From an uncultured beta proteobacterium (lineage in GTDB: Bacteria; Pseudomonadota; Gammaproteobacteria; Burkholderiales; Burkholderiaceae_C), in the NCBI GenBank assembly GCA_903870065.1, contig CAIQBN010000551.1:1-40581 (forward strand): DNA of 40,581 nt. The letters run 5' to 3'. Shown here piece after piece: positions 23,098 to 32,490 of the stretch. The notes below the pieces were generated by a model. That model saw nothing but the letters and a program-made list of their open reading frames with translations. It searched no databases and was not told where the DNA came from. The position numbers and the translations under genes are program-made. Every line of letters begins with the position of its first letter. Positions within the stretch are counted from its first letter, which is position 1.

Positions 23098-25485
23098 CTA
23101 CTCGACCCGCGTCACGCTGTTGGGCTTAAAGCCCAAATCCGCCGCCTTGCCCTTGCGCGCCCGCGCAGCGCGGGCGTTGTTGAGGCTGCGGATCTCCAAC
23201 GTCTCTTCCCGCTCTTTTCCACCGCGTCCGATGCCGGCAATACGCACGCTGCGGGTGTAGGCTGCAGCGCCCGCCAGGGTGTCCTTGGCTTCAAGGTCGA
23301 TCAGCATCAAACCGCGGCCACCATTGGCTAGTGCCTTGAGTTCAGTCATCTCAAAGGTCAGGATGCGGCCACCGGTTGAAGCGCAGGCTATATGGGTGGC
23401 AGTTGGCACCATCGTAGCCGGTGTTCCGGCCACCACGACTTTGCCATGGGCACCCGACACCAGAGAAGGACAGCACAAAGTCTCGCCTGCATTGACAGTT
23501 ACAAAGGCTTTACCCGCCTTTTGGCGTGACACCATGTTCTCCACCGTGGCCATAAAGCCGTAGCCGGCCGTGCTGCTGAGCAAAAGCGTGGCAGTTGCAG
23601 GCCCGGCAAAGTAGTACAGCAACTGGGTGCCCGCTTCGAGTTCCAGCAAGGTTGTGACCGGCTGGCCGTCGCCCCGACCACCGGGCAGCAGGGAAACGGC
23701 CACCGAATAGACGCGCCCGTTGGAGCCAAAAGCCAGCAAGGTGTCGACGCTGCGACACTCGAACGTGCCGTACAGGGCATCGCCGGCCTTGAAGGCAAAG
23801 CTCGATGCCTCGTGACCATGGCCGGTGCGGGTGCGCACCCAGCCTTTTTGGCTGACCACCACAGTGACCGGCTCGTCCACAACCTTGATTTCCAGCACCA
23901 CTTTTTTCTCGGCCTGGATCAGGGTTCGACGCGGGTCGGCAAAGGTTTTGGCATCCGCCTCAATTTCCTTGACCATCAGGCGGCGCAGCGCAGACGGGTT
24001 GCCCAGAATCTCCTCCAGCCGGCCTTGCTCGGTGCGCAACTCGGAGAGCTCTTGCTCGATCTTGATCGCCTCCAGCCGGGCCAGTTGGCGCAGGCGGATT
24101 TCAAGAATGTCTTCGGCCTGCCGGTCGGACAGGTTGAAACGCACCATCAATGCTGCCTTGGGCTCGTCCGACTGACGGATGATGGCAATCACCTCATCAA
24201 TGTTGAGCAGAACCGTTTGGCGACCCTCCAGGATATGGATGCGATCGAGCACCTTGGACAGGCGGTGTTGCGAGCGTCGTTCGATGGTGGTCTGCCGAAA
24301 CGCAATCCACTCCTGCAGCATCTGGCGCAATGACTTTTGTGTCGGACGGCCGTCCAGCCCGATCATGGTCAGATTGATCGGCGACGATGTCTCCAGACTG
24401 GTGTGTGCCAGAAGTGCGGTGATGAGTTCCTGCTGCTCGATCCGGCTGGTCTTGGGCTCGAACACCAGGCGCACAGCGGCGTCTTTGTTGGACTCGTCAC
24501 GGACCACGTCCAGTACCGACAGCACACTGGCCTTGAGCTGGTTCTGGTCTTGGGACAAGGCTTTCTTGCCGGCCTTGACCTTGGGGTTGGTCAGCTCTTC
24601 AATTTCTTCGAGCACGCGCTGGCTGCTGACGCCTGGCGGCAGCTCGGTCACCACCAGTTGCCACTGCCCACGCGCCAGGTCTTCAATCTTCCAGCGGGCG
24701 CGCACCTTGAGCGAGCCGCGCCCCGTGCGGTAAGCATCGGCAATGTCGGTGGCGCTGCTGATGATTTGACCGCCACCCGGATAGTCCGGCCCTGGCACAA
24801 ATCCGGCCAAAACATCTTCGGTGAGCGTGGGATTCTTGATCAGCGCCACACAAGCGTCGGCTATCTCACGCAAGTTGTGGCTGGGAATTTCGGTGGCCAG
24901 GCCAACCGCAATGCCACTGGCACCATTGAGCAGGGCAAACGGCAAGCGCGCCGGCAACTGGCGCGGCTCTTCAGTCGACCCATCGTAGTTGGGCTGAAAA
25001 TCGACAGTACCCATGTCGATCTCGTCGAGCAGCAAGCTGGTGATCTTGGCAAGACGGGCTTCGGTGTAGCGCATGGCGGCAGCGCCATCACCGTCGCGCG
25101 AGCCAAAATTGCCCTGGCCATCGATCAGCGGGTAGCGCTGCGAAAAATCCTGAGCCATGCGCACCAGCGCGTCGTAGGCGGCCTGGTCACCATGCGGGTG
25201 AAAACGGCCCAGCACATCGCCCACCACACGGGCGCTCTTGACCGGGCGCGCCCCGGTGTTGCCATTGGGCCCGCCAAAACCCAGGCCCATGCGCGACATG
25301 CTGTACAGGATGCGTCGTTGCACCGGTTTTTGGCCGTCGCACACATCGGGCAAGGCACGGCCCTTGACCACGCTCAAGGCGTATTCAAGGTAGGCGCGCT
25401 GGGCGTACGTGGCCAGGTTGAGTTCATCATCGCCACCATCACCAGGAGGCTCGGCAGCAAGGTCAAGAAGAGCGTTTTCTGTCAT
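23098..25485 (-). CDS. parC: DNA topoisomerase IV subunit A
   Basis: 795 residues, a little longer than E. coli ParC (about 750). The winged-helix catalytic tyrosine is Tyr140 in [29 protein letters not shown] and the GyrA/ParC core follow. The C-terminal part, with [15 protein letters not shown] and [15 protein letters not shown], is a degenerate beta-pinwheel, and the GyrA box is absent, which separates it from GyrA. With ParE it decatenates daughter chromosomes using ATP. In the quinolone-determining region [13 protein letters not shown], the position of E. coli Ser80 is Gln101 and that of Glu84 is Asp105. It follows the transglycosylase by 4 bp on the minus strand, in one operon with parE. 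Confidence 0.95.
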   Translation of the reverse strand: MTENALLDLAAEPPGDGGDDELNLATYAQRAYLEYALSVVKGRALPDVCDGQKPVQRRILYSMSRMGLGFGGPNGNTGARPVKSARVVGDVLGRFHPHGDQAAYDALVRMAQDFSQRYPLIDGQGNFGSRDGDGAAAMRYTEARLAKITSLLLDEIDMGTVDFQPNYDGSTEEPRQLPARLPFALLNGASGIAVGLATEIPSHNLREIADACVALIKNPTLTEDVLAGFVPGPDYPGGGQIISSATDIADAYRTGRGSLKVRARWKIEDLARGQWQLVVTELPPGVSSQRVLEEIEELTNPKVKAGKKALSQDQNQLKASVLSVLDVVRDESNKDAAVRLVFEPKTSRIEQQELITALLAHTSLETSSPINLTMIGLDGRPTQKSLRQMLQEWIAFRQTTIERRSQHRLSKVLDRIHILEGRQTVLLNIDEVIAIIRQSDEPKAALMVRFNLSDRQAEDILEIRLRQLARLEAIKIEQELSELRTEQGRLEEILGNPSALRRLMVKEIEADAKTFADPRRTLIQAEKKVVLEIKVVDEPVTVVVSQKGWVRTRTGHGHEASSFAFKAGDALYGTFECRSVDTLLAFGSNGRVYSVAVSLLPGGRGDGQPVTTLLELEAGTQLLYYFAGPATATLLLSSTAGYGFMATVENMVSRQKAGKAFVTVNAGETLCCPSLVSGAHGKVVVAGTPATMVPTATHIACASTGGRILTFEMTELKALANGGRGLMLIDLEAKDTLAGAAAYTRSVRIAGIGRGGKEREETLEIRSLNNARAARARKGKAADLGFKPNSVTRVE

Positions 25486-25489
25486 AGAT

Positions 25490-26287
25490 TCAATTCAACA
25501 AGTCGGTCGGGCGTTTCGCAGATTGCGACAGCTGGATGTACTGGTTTTGTGGGGTGAGACGACCGTAGAGTTGCATCACTGTGCGCACATAGTTTTGCGT
25601 TTCCCTGAAGTTGGGAATCTTGTTGCCGGCCCGATGCACGGCGCCCTCCCCGGCGTTGTAAGCCGCAATGGCCAACTCCAATTGGCCCGGAAACATATTG
25701 ACCAAATCCCGTAAGTAGCGGGCACCTGTGTGGATGTTGGTCTTGGGATCCGCGAGTTTGAATGACACTGAGCCGGCCCGGTCACTGGTGATGCCATAAC
25801 GTTCGGCCGTGGCTGGCATGACCTGCATCAACCCCATTGCACCCTTGGGTGAAACCGCCTTGGCATCGAATCCGGACTCCGCCACGATGACTGCCTGCAA
25901 CAGCGCCATATCCAGCTGATTGGCATCTGCGGCGGTGCGGACATGTTGTTTGACGGCCATGTAGCCGGGGCTGATCTCTAGCGCCGCGATGCTGCGGATG
26001 GAAGCCGCCGATGCCGCCACCCGCGATTCATTGGAAGCTGCGCCTGATCCCCCGGCACCAACCGCATCCGGAATCGGCATGGATCCCAACAGCGGTTTGT
26101 AGCGATGGTCGATCTGGCTGGATGAAAAGTACTTGGCACCGCGCTCATCCACAAAAATCCACATGTCTGCATGCGCCACCCGATTGCAGCACAGCATGAA
26201 CCCAAACCACAGCAAAGCCTTTCCGATTGGCAGTCTGCGTCCAAGCCGGAAGCTCCATAACGAGAAAATTCTTCGGGAAAAATGCAT
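25490..26287 (-). CDS. Lytic transglycosylase (SLT domain) with N-terminal DUF4124-like segment
   Basis: 265 residues. Signal peptide 1-40 ([16 protein letters not shown]). [17 protein letters not shown] at 40-56 resembles a DUF4124 strand pair. The SLT domain covers about 120-250: catalytic Glu137 in [18 protein letters not shown], then [26 protein letters not shown] and [13 protein letters not shown], all standard. It cuts peptidoglycan glycan strands, leaving 1,6-anhydroMurNAc, in the periplasm. It lies between parE and parC, 4 bp before parC, so chromosome decatenation and wall remodelling genes would be co-expressed. An intergenic repeat separates it from parE. Confidence 0.93.
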   Translation of the reverse strand: MHFSRRIFSLWSFRLGRRLPIGKALLWFGFMLCCNRVAHADMWIFVDERGAKYFSSSQIDHRYKPLLGSMPIPDAVGAGGSGAASNESRVAASAASIRSIAALEISPGYMAVKQHVRTAADANQLDMALLQAVIVAESGFDAKAVSPKGAMGLMQVMPATAERYGITSDRAGSVSFKLADPKTNIHTGARYLRDLVNMFPGQLELAIAAYNAGEGAVHRAGNKIPNFRETQNYVRTVMQLYGRLTPQNQYIQLSQSAKRPTDLLN

Positions 26288-26317
26288 CGGTGAAATGAAT
26301 AGAATTTATGAAAAAAC

Positions 26318-26369
26318 AGGCTGCAGCCCTCGTGAATGCTGGTAAATCCGCTATCTTAAAAATAGCATC
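26318..26369 (-). repeat. Intergenic repeat, copy 3 of 4
   Basis: On the minus strand it begins within 2 bp of the parE stop as GATGCTATTTTTAAGATAGC (perfect GCTAT/ATAGC arms) and ends CACGAGGGCTGCAGCC. It is the only copy inside an operon, between parE and the transglycosylase gene, and could reduce or process the transcript there. Confidence 0.65.
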
Positions 26370-28340
26370 TCAGACATCCACTTCAACCGAGTCCCCATGC
26401 AACTCCATCAAATCGCGCCGCGCTGCAGCTTCGCCCTTGCCCATCAATTTAGTGATCAGGGCTTCTGTCTGCGCGAAATCAATTGCACCCAGTGCCACGG
26501 GAAGCAAACGGCGCGTGTCGGGATTAAGCGTTGTGTCCCAAAGCTGTTCAGCATTCATTTCGCCAAGACCTTTAAACCGGCTGACGCTCCAGGCCGCTTC
26601 GCGCACACCCTCTTTGCGCAACTTGTCCAAAATCGCGACCAACTCGCCCTCATCAAGGGCGTAGGCTTTGGATGCCGGTTTCTTGCCGCGGGCTGGGGCA
26701 TCCACCCGAAACAGCGGCGGGCGGGCCACATACACATGCCCTGTTTCGATCAGTTTTGGAAAATGGCGAAAAAAGAGAGTTAACAACAACACCTGGATGT
26801 GTGACCCGTCCACATCAGCATCGCTCAGGATGCAGACTTTGCCGTAACGCAGACCGCTGAGATCGGGTGAGTCGTTGGGGCCGTGGGGGTCGACTCCAAT
26901 TGCTACCGAGATGTCATGTATTTCCGTGTTGGCAAACAGACGGTCACGGTCCACCTCCCACGTATTGAGCACCTTGCCACGCAGCGGCAAAATCGCCTGA
27001 TTTTCCTTGTTGCGTCCCATCTTGGCGCTGCCACCAGCCGAATCACCCTCGACCAGAAACACTTCGTTATAGGCCGTATCGCGGCTCTCACAATCGGTCA
27101 GCTTGCCCGGCAGCACCGCCACACCGGAGCTTTTACGTTTCTCGACCTTTTGCCCGGCTTTTTGCCGGCTTTGCGCAGCCTTGATCGCCAACTCGGCCAG
27201 TCGCTTGCCGTATTCGACGTGTTGGTTCAACCACAGCTCCAGCGCGGGGCGCACAAAAGTGGAGACCAAGCGCACCGCGTCCCGCGAATTCAGTCGCTCC
27301 TTGATCTGGCCCTGAAACTGCGGATCAAGCACTTTGGTGGAGAGCACATAGCTTGCACGGGCAAACACGTCTTCGGGCATCAGCTTGACGCCCTTGGGTA
27401 GCAAGGAATGCAGTTCAATAAAACCCTTGACGGCCGTGAAAAGCCCGTCGCGCAGCCCGCTCTCATGCGTACCCCCGGCGCTGGTGGGGATCAGGTTGAC
27501 GTAGCTTTCGCGCACCGGCTGCCCGTCTTCAGTGAATGCAACACACCAGGAGGCGCCCTCGCCTTCGGCGAAGTTGTCGCTCTGAATATCGGCAAAACCT
27601 TCGCCTTCGAACAGCGGAATGACGGGGTCAGCCGTCAGCGTCTGGGTCAAATAGTCACGCAAGCCACCCTTGTAAAGCCAGGCCTGCGTCTCCTTGGTCT
27701 TCTCCACCAACAGGGACACGCTAACGCCCGGCATCAAAACGGCCTTGCTGCGCAGCAAGTGCGTCAGTTCGTTCATGGGCAGAACGGCGGACTCGAAGTA
27801 TTTAGGATCCGGCCAAACCCGAACAGTCGTGCCCGACTTGCGATCGCCATCGCCGCTTTTGCGGGTCTGCAAGCCCTGGGCAACGTCGCCATTTTCGAAC
27901 ACCAGTGCGGCCACCATGCCCTCGCGGTAGGAGGTGGCTTCCAGTCGCCTGGCCAGGGCATTGGTCACGCTCACGCCAACACCATGCAGGCCGCCAGAGA
28001 AGCTGTAAGCACCGCCTTTGCCCTTGTCGAACTTGCCTCCGGCATGCAAACGGGTGAATACCAACTCGAGGACTGGCGCTTTTTCTTCAGGGTGCATCCC
28101 AAAGGGGATGCCGCGCCCGTCGTCTTCGACAGTGACCGAGCCATCGATGTGGACAATCACCTTGATCTTTTTTCCGAAACCACCAAGCGCCTCATCAGCC
28201 GCGTTATCCAGCACTTCCTGGATAACGTGCAAGGGATTGTCGGTTCGGGTATACATGCCCGGACGCTGTTTGACCGGCTCAAGTCCTTTGAGAACGCGGA
28301 TGGAACCTTCTGAATATTCGGGTGTAGCTTTGACTGACAT
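26370..28340 (-). CDS. parE: DNA topoisomerase IV subunit B
   Basis: 656 residues. The GHKL ATPase domain shows EVLDNAADEALGG (Asn46), DDGRGIP at 73-79 and HGVGVSVTNALA; the transducer domain follows; the TOPRIM domain has VEGDSAGGSAKMGR and ILSDADVDGSHI, and the C-terminal RFKGLGEMNAEQLWDTT is characteristic of type IIA B subunits. At this length, without the large insert of GyrB, ParE is the better name, and the partner parC lies in the same operon. It binds ATP and drives strand passage in the ParC2ParE2 complex. The start ATG at 28340 has no strong ribosome site. The 114-bp gap to the divergent MFS gene has a CTGTAT/ATACAG hairpin near 28371. Confidence 0.96.
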   Translation of the reverse strand: MSVKATPEYSEGSIRVLKGLEPVKQRPGMYTRTDNPLHVIQEVLDNAADEALGGFGKKIKVIVHIDGSVTVEDDGRGIPFGMHPEEKAPVLELVFTRLHAGGKFDKGKGGAYSFSGGLHGVGVSVTNALARRLEATSYREGMVAALVFENGDVAQGLQTRKSGDGDRKSGTTVRVWPDPKYFESAVLPMNELTHLLRSKAVLMPGVSVSLLVEKTKETQAWLYKGGLRDYLTQTLTADPVIPLFEGEGFADIQSDNFAEGEGASWCVAFTEDGQPVRESYVNLIPTSAGGTHESGLRDGLFTAVKGFIELHSLLPKGVKLMPEDVFARASYVLSTKVLDPQFQGQIKERLNSRDAVRLVSTFVRPALELWLNQHVEYGKRLAELAIKAAQSRQKAGQKVEKRKSSGVAVLPGKLTDCESRDTAYNEVFLVEGDSAGGSAKMGRNKENQAILPLRGKVLNTWEVDRDRLFANTEIHDISVAIGVDPHGPNDSPDLSGLRYGKVCILSDADVDGSHIQVLLLTLFFRHFPKLIETGHVYVARPPLFRVDAPARGKKPASKAYALDEGELVAILDKLRKEGVREAAWSVSRFKGLGEMNAEQLWDTTLNPDTRRLLPVALGAIDFAQTEALITKLMGKGEAAARRDLMELHGDSVEVDV

Positions 28341-28454
28341 AGCGCGCCATTGTAAGTGGGTTATTCAGCAATAGCTGTATACAAATACAGTTTTCAATAA
28401 CACGCGACAGCGCGCCGTCAAGCACACCGGCCCCAGATTGGCGACAATTCAGCC

Positions 28455-29678
28455 ATGAACCTGCCCCAAAAACCTCTTTCCACCTTTCAGGTTCTCGCCT
28501 GCGGCGCAACCATCGTGACGCTTTCCATGGGCATCCGCCACGGATTCGGGCTCTGGCTGCAACCCATCACCCAGGACCAGGGATGGACGCGCGAGACCTT
28601 CGCTTTTGCGATCGCGATTCAAAATCTGGTGTGGGGTATCTCTGGCATATTTGCTGGAATGGCAGCAGACCGTTTTGGCGCATTCAAAGTGATATTGGGC
28701 GGATCAATCCTCTATGCAATGGGCCTGATTGGCATGGCTACGTCCAGCACACCGCTGCTATTTTCGGTGAGTGCCGGTGTTCTGGTTGGGATGGCGCAGG
28801 CAGGTACAACCTACGCCGTCATATACGGAGTCATCGGTCGAAACGTCAGTGCAGAGAAGCGGTCATGGGCGATGGGAGTGGCCGCCGCTGCTGGCTCTTT
28901 TGGGCAATTCTTGATGGTACCAACTGAGGGGTTCTTGATCACCCAGTTCGGATGGCAACAGGCATTGATTGTGTTGGGCATTGCATCGTTACTCATGATC
29001 CCACTGGCGTGGGGCCTGCGTGAGCCGGGTTTTGCAGGCGGTGCGGTGCCGGTACGTAACCAAAGCATTGGACACGCCTTCAACGAAGCGTTCCGGTATC
29101 CGAGCTTTCAGTTGTTGATGGCAGGTTACTTTGTGTGCGGATTTCAGGTGGTATTTATCGGCGTTCACATGCCAAGCTACCTTAGGGACAAAGGGCTGTC
29201 GCCCCAGGTGGCGAGTTATGCCTTGGCGCTGATCGGGCTGTTCAACGTTTTTGGGACTTACGCCGCGGGCGTCCTGGGACAAAGACTCGCCAAAAGGAAC
29301 ATACTGGCTTTCATTTATTTTTCGCGCTCGGTCGCCATCAGCCTGTTTCTCTGGATGCCGCTGACGCCCGCCAGCGTCTACGTTTTTTCCGCTGTAATGG
29401 GCCTTCTGTGGCTGTCCACTGTGCCACCAACTAATGCGACTGTGGCGCAAATTTTCGGGGTCGCGCATTTGTCGATGCTGGGCGGATTTGTGTTTTTTAG
29501 CCACCAGATCGGATCATTCATGGGCGTGTGGCTCGGCGGCTACCTTTATGACCGAACGGGCAGCTACGACATCGTCTGGAATATCGCCATTGCGTTGGGT
29601 ATCGCGGCTGCGCTGATCAATCTACCGGTCAAGGAAGGTGCCATTGCCCGGCGTACTTCCCAAACCGCTGTCGCATGA
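28455..29678 (+). CDS. MFS transporter (monocarboxylate/oxalate-formate antiporter-like)
   Basis: 407 residues with twelve predicted membrane helices and the two-half MFS plan: GMAADRFGAFKVILGG after helix 2 is the MFS loop motif, and GVLGQRLAKRN is its degenerate repeat in the second half. The opening TLSMGIRHGFGLWLQPITQDQGW, with its Arg-His and Gly-rich helix 1, is typical of the group annotated as oxalate/formate or monocarboxylate transporters (COG2223/2807-like). It probably moves an organic anion, but the substrate cannot be told. It begins a tight plus-strand series: its stop overlaps the start of a 42-residue membrane peptide as ATGA. Confidence 0.93.
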   Translation: MNLPQKPLSTFQVLACGATIVTLSMGIRHGFGLWLQPITQDQGWTRETFAFAIAIQNLVWGISGIFAGMAADRFGAFKVILGGSILYAMGLIGMATSSTPLLFSVSAGVLVGMAQAGTTYAVIYGVIGRNVSAEKRSWAMGVAAAAGSFGQFLMVPTEGFLITQFGWQQALIVLGIASLLMIPLAWGLREPGFAGGAVPVRNQSIGHAFNEAFRYPSFQLLMAGYFVCGFQVVFIGVHMPSYLRDKGLSPQVASYALALIGLFNVFGTYAAGVLGQRLAKRNILAFIYFSRSVAISLFLWMPLTPASVYVFSAVMGLLWLSTVPPTNATVAQIFGVAHLSMLGGFVFFSHQIGSFMGVWLGGYLYDRTGSYDIVWNIAIALGIAAALINLPVKEGAIARRTSQTAVA

Positions 29679-29803
29679 TGAGTTGGCGAAAGCGCCTCTT
29701 TGGCACCATCACCATTAGCGCCTTGCTGGCGAGCGTGTTTTTTCTGTATACGCAACCTGAATTCATGGTTCAAATGGCCAACCAACTGTGGTCCTGCTTT
29801 TGA
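29675..29803 (+). CDS. 42-residue single-pass membrane peptide, coupled to the MFS gene
   Basis: A small reading frame read directly from the sequence: ATG 29675 overlaps the MFS stop (ATGA), a second ATG follows at once, and TGA is at 29801. The peptide begins MMSWRKRLFGTITISALLAS, has a basic N-terminus, one hydrophobic helix (about 9-26) ending FFLYTQP, and a short tail ending NQLWSCF. By the positive-inside rule the N-terminus is cytoplasmic. The methyltransferase start lies inside its last codons. The start-stop overlap, ideal helix length and absence of any gap in the gene series argue that it is translated. It could be a transporter accessory peptide or an unrelated small membrane protein. 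Confidence 0.6.
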   Translation: MMSWRKRLFGTITISALLASVFFLYTQPEFMVQMANQLWSCF

Positions 29804-30348
29804 ACCCATCGCCCTGGATTGTCCGCTGGTCGGATTTGCTGGAGCCTGCCACACCGGTGCTTGATGTCGCCTGCGGCGCGGGGAGGCACCTGCAGTGGTT
29901 TGCCGCACGCGGGCATCCGGTCACGGGCGTTGACCGCGACATCGAACACGCAAGCCGATTGAACCCGCATGCAGAGTTGATCAGTTCAGACCTGGAGACC
30001 CAGGCCTGGCCTCTTTATCAACATGAGGCAATTCGGACATTTGGATCGGTAGTAGTGACCAACTACCTGTGGCGCCCTCTGCTGGAGACCATTGTTGCCA
30101 GCGTGGCGCCGGGTGGTGTGTTGCTCTATGAGACATTCGCGGCAGGCAACGGGACCCTGGGCCGGCCCGCCCGCCCGGAATTTTTGCTACAACCAGGCGA
30201 ACTGCTGACGGTCTGCAACGGACTGGACATCGTCGCCTATGAGCACGGTTTTCTTGAGCCACCAGCCCGATTGGTACAACGTATAGCGGCAGTGCGTCGA
30301 CGTTCGCCAGAGGACCGACCACTTGAATCGCGCCGTTGTTCACTCTGA
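29788..30348 (+). CDS. Class I SAM-dependent methyltransferase (TehB-like)
   Basis: 186 residues from GTG 29788; a TTG at 29800 that overlaps the upstream stop (TTGA) would start the protein at NPSPWIVRW and is equally plausible. Motif I is [15 protein letters not shown] at 24-38, with the acidic end of strand 2 in VTGVDRD (Asp51). [11 protein letters not shown] is motif II-like, and [10 protein letters not shown] corresponds to motif III/post-I. It lacks a long C-terminal extension. Small methyltransferases of this shape modify metabolites, oxyanions or quinone-type compounds; the target is unknown. It overlaps the membrane peptide and ends 32 bp before dapA, so it seems to be in the same transcript. 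Confidence 0.85.
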   Translation: MVLLLNPSPWIVRWSDLLEPATPVLDVACGAGRHLQWFAARGHPVTGVDRDIEHASRLNPHAELISSDLETQAWPLYQHEAIRTFGSVVVTNYLWRPLLETIVASVAPGGVLLYETFAAGNGTLGRPARPEFLLQPGELLTVCNGLDIVAYEHGFLEPPARLVQRIAAVRRRSPEDRPLESRRCSL

Positions 30349-30380
30349 GTAAAATGCCGCATTACCGAATCAATATTCAC

Positions 30381-31274
30381 ATGAACTCACCTCAAAGCCC
30401 AATTAAAGGCAGCATCGTGGCCCTGATCACGCCGATGCAAGACGATGGCTCCATCGACTATGCGGCGCTGCGCAAGCTGATCGACTGGCATATTGCCGAG
30501 GGGACCGACTGCATTGGCGTTGTGGGCACTACAGGCGAGTCACCGACTGTCAATGTCGAAGAACATTGCGAAATCATCCGGGTTTCTGTGGAGCAGGCTG
30601 CCGGACGCGTTCCCATCATGGCGGGCTGCGGTGCAAACTCGACTGCAGAAGCGATTGAACTCGCCCGTTTTGCAAAAAAAGTCGGCGCAAATAGTCAACT
30701 GCAGGTGGTGCCCTACTACAACAAGCCTACCCAGGAAGGGCAGTACTTGCACTTCAAGGCGATTGCCGAAGCCGTCGACTTGCCGGTCATTCTGTACAAC
30801 GTGCCGGGAAGGTCCGTTGCGGACATGGCGCATGACACAGTACTGCGATTGGCTCAGGTGCCCGGCATAGTTGGCATCAAGGAAGCCACCGGCAATATCG
30901 AACGGGCCCAGTGGCTTATCAAAGACGCGCCCAAAGGCTTCTCCATTTACTCGGGTGATGATCCCACCGCAGTGGCCTTGATGCTGTGCGGAGGTCACGG
31001 CAACGTCAGTGTGACTGCCAACATTGCCCCTCGATTGATGCATGAATTGTGTGTAGCGGCCATTGCCGGCAACGTTGAGCAGGCGATGGAAATTCAACTG
31101 CGATTGCTGCCGTTGCACAAAGCGCTTTTCGTGGAATCGAACCCTATCCCGGTTAAATGGGCCGCGGCCCGTATGGGACTGTGCGGCGAGGCGCTGCGCC
31201 TTCCACTCACACCGTTGACGCACGCCAACCGACCCGCACTCGAAGGCGTTATGCGCGCGTCCGGTCTGCTATAA
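30381..31274 (+). CDS. dapA: 4-hydroxy-tetrahydrodipicolinate synthase
   Basis: 297 residues from ATG 30381, the normal length (E. coli 292); ATG 30354 is an in-frame alternative. It condenses pyruvate with aspartate semialdehyde, the first committed step of diaminopimelate and lysine synthesis. The Schiff-base lysine is Lys167 in [11 protein letters not shown], Tyr139 is in VILYNVPGR, and [11 protein letters not shown] at 46-56 binds pyruvate. [12 protein letters not shown] is the family signature. It forms a TIM barrel with a C-terminal helical domain. It is followed 26 bp later by bamC, an arrangement common in betaproteobacteria and gammaproteobacteria (dapA-nlpB). Confidence 0.96.
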   Translation: MNSPQSPIKGSIVALITPMQDDGSIDYAALRKLIDWHIAEGTDCIGVVGTTGESPTVNVEEHCEIIRVSVEQAAGRVPIMAGCGANSTAEAIELARFAKKVGANSQLQVVPYYNKPTQEGQYLHFKAIAEAVDLPVILYNVPGRSVADMAHDTVLRLAQVPGIVGIKEATGNIERAQWLIKDAPKGFSIYSGDDPTAVALMLCGGHGNVSVTANIAPRLMHELCVAAIAGNVEQAMEIQLRLLPLHKALFVESNPIPVKWAAARMGLCGEALRLPLTPLTHANRPALEGVMRASGLL

Positions 31275-31300
31275 GTATTCAACCCATTCCGAGGATTTTT

Positions 31301-32392
31301 GTGAAATCATTTTTCAAATTGACGCTGGTGTCCGTAGCAATTTCCCTGTCGGCGTGCACGGTTCTTGAAGCAGACAAAGTCGATTACCGCAGCGCCAGCA
31401 GTGTTAAAGCTCCATCACTCGACGTGCCACCGGACCTTACCCAATTGTCCAAAGACACGCACTACGCAGTCATTGGTGGATCGGTTTCCGCATCTGGCTT
31501 GAAGACCGTTCAACCCGTCGCAACGGCCCCAGCGGTTGCTGCGCTGGCGATGGGTGATGTGCGCATTGAGCGCACCGGCAACCAGCGCTGGTTGGTAGTG
31601 AATCGCTCCGCTGATAAGCTGTGGGAGCCCGTCAAGGACTTCTGGCAAGAAAACGGATTTTTGTTAGCCATGGATCAACAGACCCTGGGGATCATGGAAA
31701 CCGACTGGGCAGAAAACCGGGCAAAAATCCCGCTCGATTTTATCCGTGCGTCCTTGAGCAAGTTACTCGACTCGCTTTACTCGACGCCGGAGCGCGATAA
31801 GTTTCGCACCCGGCTTGAGCGAAATGCCAACGGTGAGACGGAGATTTTCATTAGCCACCGCGGCATGATCGAAACCGTTAACAACGCGGCCAAAGACTCA
31901 ACGATATGGCAACCCCGCGCAGCAGATCCGGAACTGGAAGCTGAATTCCTGCGCCGCTTGATGATCAAGCTAGGCGCTAGCGAAGCGCAGGCCAAGACCC
32001 TGGTGGCAAACACCAATGTTGCAAAACCGATTGCCACCATTGCCGTCGAGGCAGGCCAACCCGTTGTTCGAATTGAAGAGGGGTTTGATACGGCTTGGCG
32101 TCGCGTTGGGCTTGCCTTGGACCGAACCGGTTTTACAGTGGAAGACAGGGACCGCAAGCAGGGTGTTTATTTTGTCCGCTATGTGCCACTGAACTCTGAC
32201 AATTCGGAGGCGGGCTTTTTCAGCAAGTTGTTTAGCAGCTCGTCGAAGACAGGCGATGCCTCGAAGTTTCAAATTGCAGTGCGCAGCGTCGCCAACGTCA
32301 CCACGGTTTCGGTGTTGGATTCGAAGGGAGCGCCAGAAACCTCTGCTAGCGCACAGCGCATTGTGAAGGTCATTGCTGACGATATTAAGTAG
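31301..32392 (+). CDS. bamC: Outer membrane protein assembly factor BamC (lipoprotein)
   Basis: 363 residues from GTG 31301, with GAGGA 6 bp upstream. The lipobox is SLSAC (Cys19), and the unstructured N-terminus VDYRSASSVKAPSLDVPPDL is the BamC stretch that contacts BamD. Two helix-grip domains follow: about 90-215 (RWLVVNRSADKLWEPVKDFW, GIMETDWAENRAKIP) and 235-360 (RIEEGFDTAWRRVGLALDR, RKQGVYFVRYVP). It is an outer-membrane partner of BamA for inserting beta-barrels. Directly downstream of dapA as in E. coli. The transcript ends at the strong hairpins beginning at 32404. Confidence 0.93.
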   Translation: MKSFFKLTLVSVAISLSACTVLEADKVDYRSASSVKAPSLDVPPDLTQLSKDTHYAVIGGSVSASGLKTVQPVATAPAVAALAMGDVRIERTGNQRWLVVNRSADKLWEPVKDFWQENGFLLAMDQQTLGIMETDWAENRAKIPLDFIRASLSKLLDSLYSTPERDKFRTRLERNANGETEIFISHRGMIETVNNAAKDSTIWQPRAADPELEAEFLRRLMIKLGASEAQAKTLVANTNVAKPIATIAVEAGQPVVRIEEGFDTAWRRVGLALDRTGFTVEDRDRKQGVYFVRYVPLNSDNSEAGFFSKLFSSSSKTGDASKFQIAVRSVANVTTVSVLDSKGAPETSASAQRIVKVIADDIK

Positions 32393-32403
32393 ACGTCTAC
32401 CGG

Positions 32404-32432
32404 CATTGGGAGTGGGTCACCCCCTCCCAATG
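32404..32432 (+). terminator. Stem-loop after bamC
   Basis: CATTGGGAG and CTCCCAATG form a 9-bp perfect stem, with GGG/CCC able to pair inside. No T-run follows, so it is more likely an RNA-stabilising or auxiliary hairpin than a terminator on its own; the true terminator is 8 bp further on. Confidence 0.4.
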
Positions 32433-32439
32433 GGTGCAT

Positions 32440-32483
32440 GCAGCAACAAAAAAGCCACCCTCAGGTGGCTTTTTTGTTGCTGC
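32440..32483. terminator. Bidirectional intrinsic terminator between bamC and the convergent lipoprotein gene
   Basis: A perfect 20-bp inverted repeat with a 4-base loop (CTCA). The GC-rich core AGCCACC/GGTGGCT is flanked by A-run and T-run, so either direction gives a stem followed by a U tract. It lies 47 bp after the bamC stop and 7 bp after the convergent lipoprotein stop. Confidence 0.92.
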
Positions 32484-32490
32484 AAAAGAA

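Noticed and set aside
24337-25557. 406-residue plus-strand frame opposite parC
   Set aside because: Antisense shadow of a GC-rich real gene; composition Gln/Ala/Gly-biased and no recognisable domain.
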